This document shows positions 1 to 8,111 of a stretch of DNA of 64,000 nt, piece after piece. The position numbers and the translations under genes are program-made. The stretch comes from CAWEYO01 sp963813315 (GTDB taxonomy: Bacteria; Pseudomonadota; Alphaproteobacteria; Rhizobiales; Rhizobiaceae). Below the pieces are notes generated by a model. It had not been told where the DNA came from and did no database searches. It saw nothing but the letters and a program-made list of their open reading frames with translations. How positions within the stretch are numbered: the first letter of the stretch is position 1; every line of letters starts with the position of its first letter. Location: the NCBI GenBank assembly GCA_963813315.1, contig CAWEYO010000014.1, positions 62,001-126,000 on the forward strand, written 5' to 3'.

Positions 1-519
1 GACAGCGCCAACCGAGACGCGAATTGCCTTTCGGTAGAGCGGGTCGCAGCAGGTCTCGTCGATGAGCACGGCATCGGCGCCGAACGCCGCCGCGTTCCTG
101 AAAATCGCGCCCATATTGTCGTGATTGGAGATGCCCACCAAAGCCACGAGAAGAGCCCTTGCAGGCAGCCGCACGAGCATTTCGTCCACCGGCTCCGGCA
201 GGCGTTTTCTGCCGATCGCAAGCACACCTCGATGGATATGAAAGCCGGCAAGCGCGTCCATGACGGCGCTGGCCGCTACATAGACGGGCAGACCTTCGGG
301 CGCCAACCTCAACGTATCGAGCATCCCCTCGATCCGGTTTTCCGCCACCAGCGCTGACTCGGCCTCGAACCGGCGGGCCGAAAAAAGCACGTTGAGCACG
401 ACCTTGCCTTCGGCGATAAAACGGCCTTGCCGCCCGGCCATATCGCGCTCGCGTACGTCGCGGTATGCCGAGACGCGCGGATCGTCCGGGTCGTCGATGC
501 GGATCGTGTGCACGGACAT
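1..519 (-). CDS. TrmH/SpoU-family RNA 2'-O-methyltransferase (3' part missing)
   Basis: The reading frame starting at the ATG at 519 is open to the window edge, so the C-terminal part lies outside. The readable end contains LVALVGISNHDNMGAIFRNA followed by AFGADAVLIDETC and DPLYRKAIRVSVG, which is the start of the SpoU (SPOUT) methyltransferase fold: motif 1 (N-N-G-A-I-x-R-x-A) and the DPLxRKxxRxSxG segment. The first ~140 residues (MSVHTIRIDDPDDPRVSAYR onward) match the N-terminal substrate-binding part of TrmH-like enzymes. It would transfer a methyl group from S-adenosylmethionine to a ribose of tRNA or rRNA; the target nucleoside cannot be told. No strong ribosome binding site precedes 519, so a slightly different start is possible. 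Confidence 0.8.
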   Translation of the reverse strand, partial: MSVHTIRIDDPDDPRVSAYRDVRERDMAGRQGRFIAEGKVVLNVLFSARRFEAESALVAENRIEGMLDTLRLAPEGLPVYVAASAVMDALAGFHIHRGVLAIGRKRLPEPVDEMLVRLPARALLVALVGISNHDNMGAIFRNAAAFGADAVLIDETCCDPLYRKAIRVSVGAV

Positions 520-659
520 CTCGCCATCACCGCAAGGGGGAAATTGGCCCGCCGCCCTTCCGACGCTCGTTCTGCAGCGGCGAATATCGGCGAAGCCGAC
601 GTGAAATCCAATCTGCCTGACGCGATCTACGAAGGAGATGAACTTCCGCTCAAGTCAAA

Positions 660-1010
660 TCATGGGCATGGCGCTGCCATAACCGCCCCTTGATGCGTCC
701 CTTCCTCGCTTTCGTCCATCTCGCTGAAGATGCCGTCCAGAGTTTGAAGCAGACGGCGTACGGCGGTCGAGCGGCAGCGATAGAATACCATCTGCCGGTC
801 CCGGCGGGTCTCCACGAGATGGGCGCTACGCAGCTTCGCGAGGTGCTGAGAGAGCGCCGACTGACTGAGCGACACTTTTTCAGCAATGGCGCCCACCGAC
901 ATTTCGTCAGCCAGCAAGTGGCTCATGATATGCAATCGCTTGCTGTTACCCAGGACACTCAGAAATTCGCCGGCCTCGTCGACCTTGCGAACCAGGTTCT
1001 TCACAAACAT
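660..1010 (-). CDS. ArsR-family transcriptional regulator, NolR-like
   Basis: A 116-aa winged-helix repressor. Start chosen at the ATG at 1010 because TGGAGG lies just upstream; an in-frame ATG at 1103 has no such site. The protein reads FLSVLGNSKRLHIMSHLL, then EMSVGAIAEKVSLSQSALSQHLAKLR (the helix-turn-helix), then VETRRDRQMVFYRC (the wing). This order and wording closely resembles rhizobial NolR, a nodulation and global regulator, more than metal-sensing ArsR/SmtB: no CxC metal site is visible and there is only one cysteine in the core. DNA-binding dimer, cytoplasmic. Target genes cannot be inferred; the gene stands alone between two minus-strand genes. The identity as a true NolR orthologue is inference from resemblance. 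Confidence 0.85.
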   Translation of the reverse strand: MFVKNLVRKVDEAGEFLSVLGNSKRLHIMSHLLADEMSVGAIAEKVSLSQSALSQHLAKLRSAHLVETRRDRQMVFYRCRSTAVRRLLQTLDGIFSEMDESEEGTHQGAVMAAPCP

Positions 1011-1166
1011 GAAACCTCCACAGCACATCGTTCCTTCAGAAGCCAAGGCAGTGCAATGGCGCCGGAAGGTCCCAGCCTGCGAGGGCATATGCGCAATCTT
1101 CAATGCAGGACTTTATGGAATGCTAATGACTTTTGATCGGCGCACAATGTGCAATTCGTGCTAATT

Positions 1167-1949
1167 TCATGCCTTCTGAGCCCCTTGCTCCGACAAAGCG
1201 AGGCGGCCCGAAGCGGCCAGGTCCACCAGAATTTTTCTCAGATTGCCTGCATCGGTTAGCGGTTCGGCAAAGAAAACCCGCCGAAAATCGTCTGCGGAAA
1301 CCAGGTCCAGACCGTCGGGGTCGATCCCGGTAAGGGTCCAGTCGCCGTCGTCCGTACCGGCGAAAGCTCTTGCGTAGACACCGATCGCGGCGCGATGGTC
1401 TTTGTTCATGTGATCGAGCGCCTCCTGTTCCACTTCCGACAGTGCCATGGCGGTCACGGCATCTGAGACGAGGTCTGGACGATCGAGAAGATAGGCCCTG
1501 CCGAAGCCGCCGTTCAGGCTTGCCCGCAGCGGGTCCAGCCTGAAGAAAAAGAAATCACCGAGCCCCGCGTAGAGTCTCGCCTTTGGGTGGCGGTTCAAAT
1601 ACCGGCGCCGGGCACGTGCGTGATCGGGCGTTCCCTCATGCAGTTGTGCTGCAACGCAGGAGATGGAGATTCTCGGATAGGCGAGCGGGTCGCCCTTGCC
1701 GGGTTCGCCCAGCAACAAAGAGCAACGCGCGTCCGCAATCAGAGCCTTGGTGTGCGCCGAAAGCATCGAGACGAGGATCAGCGGCGAGCCGTCAAGGTCG
1801 GTCGCGACGCCGACACGGCTCGCCAATGGCGCGCCGGTTCCCGGTTCGAGCACCGCCAATGCGCCAAATCGCGCTGTGCGGACAAGAGTTCTCGCGAGCC
1901 TGATTGCCTGCTCGTCGGTTTCCCGGATGACGTCCTTCTCTTTGCGCAT
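1167..1949 (-). CDS. HugZ-family FMN-binding split-barrel protein with DUF2470
   Basis: A 260-aa protein of the pyridoxamine-phosphate-oxidase-like split barrel (residues ~15-160, with GALAVLEPGTGAPLASRVG and SPLILVSMLSAHTKAL) followed by a C-terminal DUF2470/HugZ-type domain containing LDHMNKDHRAAIGVYA. Members include heme oxygenase HugZ and other FMN- or heme-binding proteins; whether this one degrades heme cannot be shown here. The FFFFRLDPLRASLNGGFGRA segment is a conserved family feature. The start at 1949 lacks a clear ribosome binding site. It lies 34 bp downstream of the broken CoA-transferase on the same strand and may be co-transcribed with it. Confidence 0.8.
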   Translation of the reverse strand: MRKEKDVIRETDEQAIRLARTLVRTARFGALAVLEPGTGAPLASRVGVATDLDGSPLILVSMLSAHTKALIADARCSLLLGEPGKGDPLAYPRISISCVAAQLHEGTPDHARARRRYLNRHPKARLYAGLGDFFFFRLDPLRASLNGGFGRAYLLDRPDLVSDAVTAMALSEVEQEALDHMNKDHRAAIGVYARAFAGTDDGDWTLTGIDPDGLDLVSADDFRRVFFAEPLTDAGNLRKILVDLAASGRLALSEQGAQKA

Positions 1950-1983
1950 GCTAGTCTAGTCCGTACTCGAATGACTGCCGTTC

Positions 1984-3154
1984 TCAACCGATGATGCCGG
2001 CCTCGACCAGCGCTTCCGCCTCGCCGCGAGCGATCCCGAAACGCGACAGCGCCACGGCTGTATCCTGCGCCGGTTCCGGCGGAAGCCCGGAGACTGCTGC
2101 AGGCGTTCGCGAGAATTGGGGCGCCGGGGCGGGGCGCCTGAACCCGCTTGTGACGTGGGTCTGCCGCGCCCGATTGTGCGGATGTTCCGGCGCTTCGGTC
2201 AATGACAGAACCGGAGCGACGCAGGCGTCGGTCGCCTCGAAGAGGTGCGTCCACTCGTCCCGCGTCTTCTGCCGGATCCGCGCAGCGATAGCCAAGCGCA
2301 TATCTTCCCATACCGTCTGGTCATACTGCGCTGACGCGAGGTTTTCCTCAAGCGGAAGCAGCCGGGCGAATTCCGCGAAGAATTGCGGTTCGAGGCAGGC
2401 CACTGCAACGTGCTTCTCGTCGGCCGTTTCGTAGGTGTCGTAGAAGGGTGCGCCGGAATCGAATCAGGTTCGTGCCGCGCCGATCCTGCCAGAACCCTGC
2501 CGCGAGGAAGCTGAAGAAAGGCGCGGCGAGCATCGACGCGCCGTCGATCATGGCTGCGTCGATCACTTGGCCGCTGCCCGAGCGGGAGCGCTCCAGCAGG
2601 GCTGCAAGCACCCCCATGATCAGGAACATCGTGCCGCCGCCATAGTCGGCCGCCAGGTTGAGCGGCGGAACCGGTTTTCCGTCTTTCGGGCCGATCGCGT
2701 GAAGGATGCCGGAATAGGCGAGATAGGTAAGATCATGGCCGGCGCGCCTCGCGAGCGGTCCCTCCTGCCCGAAGCCTGTCATGCGTCCATAGATCAGTCG
2801 CGGATTGCGTGTCAGGGCGCGGTCCGGTCCAAGCCCCAACCGTTCCATTACGCCCGGACGAAACCCCTCGACAAGCACATCCGCCTTCTCGATCAGCCGG
2901 AGCGTCAGTTCGATGCCTTCGGCACGCTTCAGATCGACCCTGAAAATCTGGCGGCCATGGCGGTCGAGATCGTACTGCGGCGGGACGACGAGAAACGGCC
3001 TGTCATTTCGCTTGCGTTCGATCCGGATTACATCGGCGCCGAGTTCGGACAGCATCAAGCCCGCCAAGGGCACCGGCCCCAAGCCTGCCATCTCGATCAC
3101 CAGAAGGCCCGCGAGCGGGCCCGTCCTTCGTTGCGGCTGCTCGCTGGCCGGCAT
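1984..3154 (-). pseudogene. CaiB/BaiF family CoA-transferase (alpha-methylacyl-CoA racemase type), frameshifted
   Basis: The N-terminal part (3154 to about 2462) reads as a class III CoA-transferase: LAGLLVIEMAGLGPVPLAG, LGADVIRIER, DLKRAEG, LVEGFRPGVMERLGLG, YGRMTGFGQEGP, AGHDLTYLAYSG. The reading then shifts, and the rest (AVACLEPQFFAEFARLL through AEALVEAGIIG) continues in another frame to 1984. Removing one base of the run around 2462-2463 would join the two parts into about 389 residues, the normal family length. Such enzymes transfer or epimerise CoA thioesters in branched fatty acid or bile-acid-like degradation; the SDR just upstream fits a beta-oxidation-type role. It is either a recent pseudogene or a sequence error. 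Start at 3154 is chosen from family alignment; no strong ribosome binding site. Confidence 0.8.
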
Positions 3155-3173
3155 CGCAGTCAGCCGTCGCGAC

Positions 3174-3935
3174 TTATTTCGGCGCCATGCGGATGGCGCC
3201 GTCGAGACGGATCGTCTCGCCATTGAGCATCTGGTTCTCGATGATGTGGAGCGCGAGTGCTGCATATTCCGACGGCTCGCCAAGCCGCGACGGAAACGGA
3301 ACCGCAGCGCCAAGCGAATCCTGAACCTCCTGCGGCATGGCGCTCATCATCGGAGTCTTGAAAATGCCGGGCGCGATGGTGACGACGCGGATGCCGGACC
3401 TTGCGAGGTCGCGCGCTACCGGCAGCGTCATGCCGACCACGCCGCCCTTCGAGGATGAATAGGCCGCCTGCCCGATCTGTCCATCGAAGGCGGCAACCGA
3501 GGCCGTGTTCACGATGACGCCGCGCTCGCCGCTCGCAAGAGGCTCGAGCTTCTGGGTGCGGTCTGCGACCAGCCGGATCATGTTGAACGTGCCGATCAGG
3601 TTCACCTCGATCACCTTCCGGTAGGAGTTGAGCGGATGCGGGCCGTCCTTGCCGAGCGTCTTGACGCCGATGGCGATGCCGGCGCAATTGACCAGAATGC
3701 GCGGCTCGCCAATCCTGGCCGCCACCTCGGCGACGGCTGCCTCGCCGCTTTCCGCACTCGAGACATCGCATGTGATTGCAATGCCCCCAATTTCGGCGGC
3801 GACCTTCTCGGCGCGCTCGATGCCCACGTCCAGGACGGCCACCCTGGCGCCATTGGCGGCTAGGGTTCGCGCTGTCGCTTCCCCGAGGCCGGAGCCTCCA
3901 CCAGTAACGATCGCGACATGACCTGACGGGTTCAT
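3174..3935 (-). CDS. SDR family 3-hydroxyacyl-CoA dehydrogenase-like oxidoreductase
   Basis: A 253-aa classical short-chain dehydrogenase. The NAD(P)-binding TGGGSGLG is at residues 11-18, followed by a NCAG motif, the catalytic serine region (NTASVAAFDG) and the YSSSK catalytic pair. The overall sequence (VTIAPGIFKTPMM, PSRLGEPSEYAALALHII) resembles 3-hydroxyacyl-CoA dehydrogenase type 2 (HSD17B10-like), which oxidises 3-hydroxyacyl-CoA. The start at 3935 has AGGAG 8 bases upstream; longer in-frame extensions run into a dispersed repeat and are rejected. The CoA-transferase gene begins 20 bp downstream on the same strand, suggesting an operon for acyl-CoA metabolism. Exact substrate is unknown. 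Confidence 0.85.
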   Translation of the reverse strand: MNPSGHVAIVTGGGSGLGEATARTLAANGARVAVLDVGIERAEKVAAEIGGIAITCDVSSAESGEAAVAEVAARIGEPRILVNCAGIAIGVKTLGKDGPHPLNSYRKVIEVNLIGTFNMIRLVADRTQKLEPLASGERGVIVNTASVAAFDGQIGQAAYSSSKGGVVGMTLPVARDLARSGIRVVTIAPGIFKTPMMSAMPQEVQDSLGAAVPFPSRLGEPSEYAALALHIIENQMLNGETIRLDGAIRMAPK

Positions 3936-4017
3936 TGGTGGCTTCTCCTGAAATGAGGTCGTTTCCCGATTGCGGGATAGCCTACGGAGGCGACGGAGGG
4001 AAGAGCAGGAGCAGGCG

Positions 4018-4126
4018 CTAATGCATGTCGCCCAAAAGTGCGCAGCGGTTTTGGGACAACGACATGCACAAAAACAATAGCCTAAAGCGCATCGAATGAA
4101 TCCGTTTCGAAGCAATGCGCTTTAGC
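4018..4126. repeat. RIME-like intergenic palindromic repeat, copy 1
   Basis: Two palindromic modules side by side. The first has arms ATGCATGTCG and CGACATGCAC around a middle with CCCAAAA/TTTTGGG complementarity. The second has arms CTAAAGCGCAT and ATGCGCTTTAG. The same two modules recur in inverted order at 47942-48031. This is the style of rhizobial intergenic mosaic elements. It sits in the divergent spacer between the SDR and DoxX genes and may influence either promoter. Confidence 0.8.
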
Positions 4127-4215
4127 GATGCGTCAAGCGGGCTCTCATCTTCGAGAGGTGGCAGTGTCACGCCCACGTTGGTAAGTTGCCGCCGTGTAGC
4201 ACCGGAGGGAACGAC

Positions 4216-4617
4216 ATGATCAGCACGGCTCAACTCGATCAATGGGCGCCGCGCGTGCTCAGCCTGCTGCGCATCGCGGCAGCGCTGTGTTTTTTCGAAG
4301 TCGGCACCATGAAAATTCTGCATTTTCCCTCGCCCCTTATGGAAGGCGAACTGCCGCCCCTCATCCTGGTAGCCGGATATCTGGAACTGATCGGCGGCTT
4401 CCTGCTGCTCATCGGTCTGTTCGTGCGGCCGGTGGCCTTCATCCTGTCGGGCGAAATGGCGTTCGCCTTTTTCATTGGCCATGTCGCTCGCCACGGCACC
4501 ATCGATCCCGTGGTTAACGAGGGCGCGCTGGCGATTGTCTACTGCTTCGTCTTCCTCTACCTGGCATTCGCCGGCGGCGGCGCATGGAGTGTCGACGCCT
4601 GGCTGGGAAAGCGTTGA
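4216..4617 (+). CDS. DoxX family membrane protein
   Basis: A 133-aa protein with four predicted membrane helices: VLSLLRIAAALCFFEVG, LILVAGYLELIGGFLLLIGL, VAFILSGEMAFAFFIGHVA and ALAIVYCFVFLYLAFAG. This is the DoxX/DoxD-like fold found in small inner-membrane proteins linked to redox or quinone chemistry; the specific function of most members is unknown. Start at 4216 (MISTAQLDQW) is preceded by GGAGG with good spacing; the upstream in-frame ATG at 4186 has none. It stands alone, divergent from the SDR gene. Confidence 0.85.
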   Translation: MISTAQLDQWAPRVLSLLRIAAALCFFEVGTMKILHFPSPLMEGELPPLILVAGYLELIGGFLLLIGLFVRPVAFILSGEMAFAFFIGHVARHGTIDPVVNEGALAIVYCFVFLYLAFAGGGAWSVDAWLGKR

Positions 4618-4683
4618 AAATACTGGCGTATTGACCCGTGCCGGTTGGCCCCCGGCGGCACGGCCGGCTGGCTCCAGCGATGT

Positions 4684-5025
4684 TCACTCTTCCGGTTCGG
4701 TGGTGAACTGCAGTGGATAACCTTTGGCGCGGCCGGCCTCCGTCGCCCGCGTCGCCTTGGTTTCCGCCACGTCCTTGGTGAAGACAGCCACGACACAGAC
4801 GCCCCTGCGGTGCGCAGTGATCATTACCCGATAGGCCTGATCCTCGCTCATCCGGAACTCGCCCTTTAGCACGGCTACCACGAACTCGCGCGGCGTGAAG
4901 TCGTCGTTGAGCAGGATGACCTTGTGCAGGCGCGGCCGCTCGACTTGGGGGCGTACTTTGGCGCGGGGCCTGGTGAGGATATCGGGCATTCGGAGGATCG
5001 CTCCGGGATCGCGGCGCGGTTTCAT
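4684..5025 (-). CDS. clpS: ATP-dependent Clp protease adaptor ClpS, second (ClpS2) type
   Basis: A 113-aa protein with an unstructured N-terminus and a ClpS core starting near residue 34: KVILLNDDFTPREFVVAVLKGEF, MSEDQAYRVMITAHRRG, DVAETKATRATEAGRAKGYPL and the end FTTEPEE. ClpS binds N-degron substrates through the NDD(F/Y)TP pocket and hands them to ClpA for ClpAP degradation in the cytoplasm. Alphaproteobacteria often carry two ClpS proteins; the ERPRLHKV lead-in and the FTTEPEE tail resemble the second type, which has narrower N-degron specificity. No clpA lies beside it here. Family call is firm, subtype assignment is from resemblance. Confidence 0.92.
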   Translation of the reverse strand: MKPRRDPGAILRMPDILTRPRAKVRPQVERPRLHKVILLNDDFTPREFVVAVLKGEFRMSEDQAYRVMITAHRRGVCVVAVFTKDVAETKATRATEAGRAKGYPLQFTTEPEE

Positions 5026-5195
5026 TCGCGCGTCCTGAAGCTTCGCATATTGGCGGCTGTCGGTCCATTCGCGCCGGTTGCAGCCATTTCAGCGCGCTGG
5101 CGATGGAACGATCGCGACCGGTGTTCATTTCCCCATGTTGGAGCCTGCCTCAAAATTCGTCAGAGCGTAGCGGGCAGCAACTGCGGGAGATCACC

Positions 5196-5633
5196 ATGAA
5201 AGTAAGCGATTGCATGACGAGGAACGTTCGTATTGCCGATCCGGACCAGACCATCCGGCAAGCCGCGCGAACTATGGCAAGTCTTGATGCCGGCGTCCTG
5301 CCAGTGGGCGAGAATGATCGATTGGTCGGCATTATCACGGACCGCGACATTGCCATCCGCGGCGTCGGCGAGGGCAAAGGTCCCGAGGCCAAGGTGCGGG
5401 AGGTTATGAGCCAGGAAGTTAGATACTGCTTCGAAGATGAGGACGTCGATGACGTTCTGCACAATATGGGCGACCTTCAGGTGAGGCGATTGCCGGTGCT
5501 CGATCGCGACAAGCATCTGGTCGGAATTATCTCCATCGGTGACATTGCCAAGAATGGCGAGGCAGCCGGGACAGGCGAAGCGCTGGGCGACATCTCAAAG
5601 CCCGGCGGTCCGCATTCGCAAACGGCCCATTAG
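5196..5633 (+). CDS. CBS domain-containing protein
   Basis: A 145-aa soluble protein made of a tandem CBS pair (residues ~8-60 and ~72-125), with typical VSDCMTRNVRIADPDQTIRQA, LVGIITDRDIAIR, VREVMSQEVRYCFEDEDV and LVGIISIGDIAK. Such stand-alone pairs bind adenine nucleotides and may sense energy state or regulate a partner. The start at 5196 follows GGGAG with good spacing. The gene is monocistronic, followed by a dispersed palindromic repeat. No partner is evident in the neighbourhood. Confidence 0.85.
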   Translation: MKVSDCMTRNVRIADPDQTIRQAARTMASLDAGVLPVGENDRLVGIITDRDIAIRGVGEGKGPEAKVREVMSQEVRYCFEDEDVDDVLHNMGDLQVRRLPVLDRDKHLVGIISIGDIAKNGEAAGTGEALGDISKPGGPHSQTAH

Positions 5634-5638
5634 TCTGG

Positions 5639-5728
5639 AGTATCGGACACGAAAGTGGGTACCAGTTTCGGAAAAAAATCCGATGCTCAAACAAAGAGAT
5701 AGAGCAGCAGCAGCGATTCCATCGATGC
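5639..5728. repeat. Dispersed palindromic repeat (type with CTCTTTGT and TCCGATGCTC), copy 1
   Basis: Contains TATCGGACACGAAAGTGG opposite TTTCGGAAAAAAATCCGATG, then CTCAAACAAAGAGATAGAGC and AGCAGCAGCGATTCCATCGA. The same blocks recur near 52505-52562 and, in opposite orientation, near 59376-59456. Typical of rhizobial intergenic elements; likely structured RNA when transcribed. Lies between the tail of the CBS gene and the tail of choV. Confidence 0.75.
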
Positions 5729-5816
5729 GTCCGCTGATCTAGACCCGAGGTCATTGCCGGCAAGTCGCCGGGATACGTTCTCCCGTTCCCCCGGCGATGG
5801 CGAGAAGGGCTCTGGG

Positions 5817-6998
5817 CTATCTGCGCAATACCGCCTGCAGCACGTCGCGTACGCCGATTGCGCCGACGAAGCGCGACTGGTCGTCGAAGAGGGCGACCGG
5901 CGCTGTTTGCGAGCGATGCATGGCCAGCATGACCGTTTTCAGCGAAGTGCCGGGTTTCGCCCAGAACACGGCCGGCTCGTCTCGCGGCGGCGTCTCGACA
6001 TCGTCGCAAGACACCCAGATGGCTGGCTTGCCGTCGCGCTCGGCTGCCGCCACAAGCCCGTCCTTGTCGATCTTGAAGCGGGTGGTTTTGCGGCGGTCGA
6101 GCCAGACCCAGCCTTCGCCTGCGGATTCGAGATCGCGACGGTCGCGCATGACGTTCCAGGCCGTCAGCACCGACAATGGGTTCACGTTAGCGATGAAGTC
6201 GCGAACGTAGTCGTTGGCAGGGCGCAGCACGATGTCTTCGGGCGCGCCGGTCTGGACGATCCGCCCGCCTTCCATGATCGTGATGTGGCTGCCGATTTTC
6301 AGCGCCTCCTCGAGGTCGTGGCTGACGAAAATAATGGTCTTCTTCAGCGTTTTCTGGAGTTGCAGCAATTCGTCCTGCAATTTCGTGCGGATCAGCGGGT
6401 CGAGCGCGGAGAAGGGCTCGTCCATCAGCAGGATCGGTGCTTCGGTCGCGAACGCGCGGGCAAGGCCGACCCGCTGCTGCATGCCGCCTGAAAGCTCGTG
6501 TGCGTATTTCTTCGCCCATTGGTCGAGATGGACCAGCTTCAATTGGCGTTGCACGCGCTCCCGCCGCTCGGCGTCCGGGACGCCGGCGAGTTCAAGGCCG
6601 AGGCCGACATTTTCCTCAACCGTGCGCCACGGAAGCAGCCCGAACTGCTGGAAGACCATGGCCACCTGCTTCTGCCGCAGCCGCCTGAGCGTCGGCTCGT
6701 CGCAGGTCACCACATCGACCGTCCGGTCGCCGTCCTTGACCAGGACCTGGCCCCGCGACACGACGTTCAGCCGGTTGACAGCCCTGAGCAGTGTCGATTT
6801 GCCGGACCCGGACAACCCCATCAGAACGGAGATTTCACCTTCGTTGATGGTGAGGCTGGCGCCAGCGCAACCAAGGACATTGCCAGTTTGCGCAAGGATT
6901 TCGGCGCGCGTGGCGCCCTGATCCACCATGGCGAGCGCGCCGGCCTGATCCGCGCCAAAAACGATATCGACATTCCTGAAATCGACAGCGACGTTCAT
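5817..6998 (-). CDS. choV: Choline/glycine betaine ABC transporter ATP-binding protein
   Basis: A 393-aa ATPase of the ProV/OpuAA/ChoV type. Walker A GLSGSGKST is at residues 61-69, the signature LSGGMQQR near 169-176 and Walker B LLMDEP near 190-195, with the family-specific FGLLPWRTVEENVGLGLE. The C-terminal ~110 residues form a degenerate CBS-like regulatory region (TSLKTVMLAMHRSQTAPVALF), which senses osmotic or ionic state in relatives. It powers import of quaternary amines together with the permease and binding protein upstream. The ATG at 6998 overlaps the permease stop codon (ATGA), so translation is coupled. Confidence 0.9.
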   Translation of the reverse strand: MNVAVDFRNVDIVFGADQAGALAMVDQGATRAEILAQTGNVLGCAGASLTINEGEISVLMGLSGSGKSTLLRAVNRLNVVSRGQVLVKDGDRTVDVVTCDEPTLRRLRQKQVAMVFQQFGLLPWRTVEENVGLGLELAGVPDAERRERVQRQLKLVHLDQWAKKYAHELSGGMQQRVGLARAFATEAPILLMDEPFSALDPLIRTKLQDELLQLQKTLKKTIIFVSHDLEEALKIGSHITIMEGGRIVQTGAPEDIVLRPANDYVRDFIANVNPLSVLTAWNVMRDRRDLESAGEGWVWLDRRKTTRFKIDKDGLVAAAERDGKPAIWVSCDDVETPPRDEPAVFWAKPGTSLKTVMLAMHRSQTAPVALFDDQSRFVGAIGVRDVLQAVLRR

Positions 6999-7855
6999 TG
7001 CTTGCCTCCCACGCCGATGCGGGTCATCCGGTCGAGCACGATTGCCAGGACCACAATTGCTAGGCCTGCCTCGATGCCAAGTGGAATGCCTCGCGGTCCG
7101 GCATTCAGCGCGCGCACGATTTCAGTGCCGAGGCCGCCGGCCCCAATCAGCGCTGCGACCACCACCATCGACAGCGAGAGCATGATGCATTGTGTGAGGC
7201 CGGACATGATGGTGGGCAACGCCGCCGGCAATTCCACCTTCCATAGTAGCTGCTGCTTCGTTGCGCCGAACGCCTCGCCAGCTTCGATGATCGACTTCTG
7301 TACACTGGTCATGCCGAGATGGGTCATGCGCACCGCGGTCGGAATGACGAAAATAACCGTAACAATAAGGCCAGGAGCGGCGCCCAGACCGAACAACGCC
7401 AGAATGGGGATGAGGTACACGAAGGTCGGCATTGTCTGCATGAAATCGAGAATCGGCTGGATGATCCGGTAGGCCTTCGGCTTGTGCGCGGCCCAGATGC
7501 CGATCGGCAGTCCGATGGCCATTGATACGGCGGCGGCGGCCACGACCAGAACCAATGTCGCTACCGTTTGCTTCCAAAGCCCTTGATTGATCGTGAAGAG
7601 CAAGCCGATCAGAACCCCGAGAGCAAGTCCCTTCGAACGCTGTAGATACCAGGCGAGAAGTGCGATCAAGACAGCCAGCGCCGCGGGCGGAAGCAAGAGC
7701 AGTGTGTCGACGATCCAATCGAGGGTGGTGTCGAGACCACCCGAGACGGCCCGCAAAATTGCCCCGAAGTAGACTTCGAGAAAATCGAAGAATGCCTTTC
7801 CCCACGGCCCAATGGGAATTTTGTTGCTCGCCACCAGATTCGAAACCGGATCCAT
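6995..7855 (-). CDS. choW: Choline/glycine betaine ABC transporter permease
   Basis: A 286-aa inner-membrane protein with about six to seven helices and the binding-protein-dependent permease region: EAFGATKQQLLWKVELPAALPTIMSGLTQ is the coupling EAA-loop, followed by GAGGLGTEIVRALN. Resembles ProW/ChoW/OpuAB. It forms the channel for choline or betaine uptake with the ATPase whose start codon overlaps its stop. GGGGA precedes the start at 7855. It is separated from the binding-protein gene by about 256 bp that hold a hairpin and a dispersed repeat, unusual for a transporter operon. Confidence 0.9.
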   Translation of the reverse strand: MDPVSNLVASNKIPIGPWGKAFFDFLEVYFGAILRAVSGGLDTTLDWIVDTLLLLPPAALAVLIALLAWYLQRSKGLALGVLIGLLFTINQGLWKQTVATLVLVVAAAAVSMAIGLPIGIWAAHKPKAYRIIQPILDFMQTMPTFVYLIPILALFGLGAAPGLIVTVIFVIPTAVRMTHLGMTSVQKSIIEAGEAFGATKQQLLWKVELPAALPTIMSGLTQCIMLSLSMVVVAALIGAGGLGTEIVRALNAGPRGIPLGIEAGLAIVVLAIVLDRMTRIGVGGKQ

Positions 7856-7915
7856 CCAAACATCCCCTATAATTGCCGTGTGCGCCTTTGAGCGTTCTTC
7901 AATCCCGACATAGAT

Positions 7916-7940
7916 AAAGGTAGCTCGCCGAGCTACCCTT
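7916..7940 (-). terminator. Hairpin with U-rich tail between choX and choW (partial terminator)
   Basis: Perfect 8-bp stem GGTAGCTC (7919-7926) and GAGCTACC (7930-7937) with a 3-base loop. Read on the minus strand it is followed by TTTATCT. Placed between the binding-protein gene and the permease, it probably lets most transcripts end after choX, giving more binding protein than membrane subunits, or protects the choX mRNA end. The role is inference. Confidence 0.65.
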
Positions 7941-7949
7941 ATTGTGGCT

Positions 7950-8098
7950 TAGGGTGTGTTGGTATTCAGGTGATGCCGGCCTGCAAATGGCGGTCTTCTG
8001 CGCTTGCCGAGGCTCACGTACCCAAACGCACGCTCTAGTGCCGGTTCTCGAAAACCGTCATTTTCGGCTCGGCCTGACCTGAATCTCAACACACCCTA
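7950..8098. repeat. Stop-codon-associated palindromic repeat, copy A
   Basis: About 149 bp, starting TTAGGGTGTGTTGG and ending AACACACCCTA, with complementary arms (ATTCAGGT/ACCTGAAT, AAATGGCGG opposite CCGTCATTTT) and a central CGTACCCAAACGCACG. It lies inside the choXWV operon, ending 14 bp from the choX stop codon. Four more copies are at 11776, 18348, 46419 and 62736. The internal reading frames are broken in this copy, so it is not protein coding. Confidence 0.9.
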
Positions 8099-8111
8099 GA
8101 CAGTCACGCAG

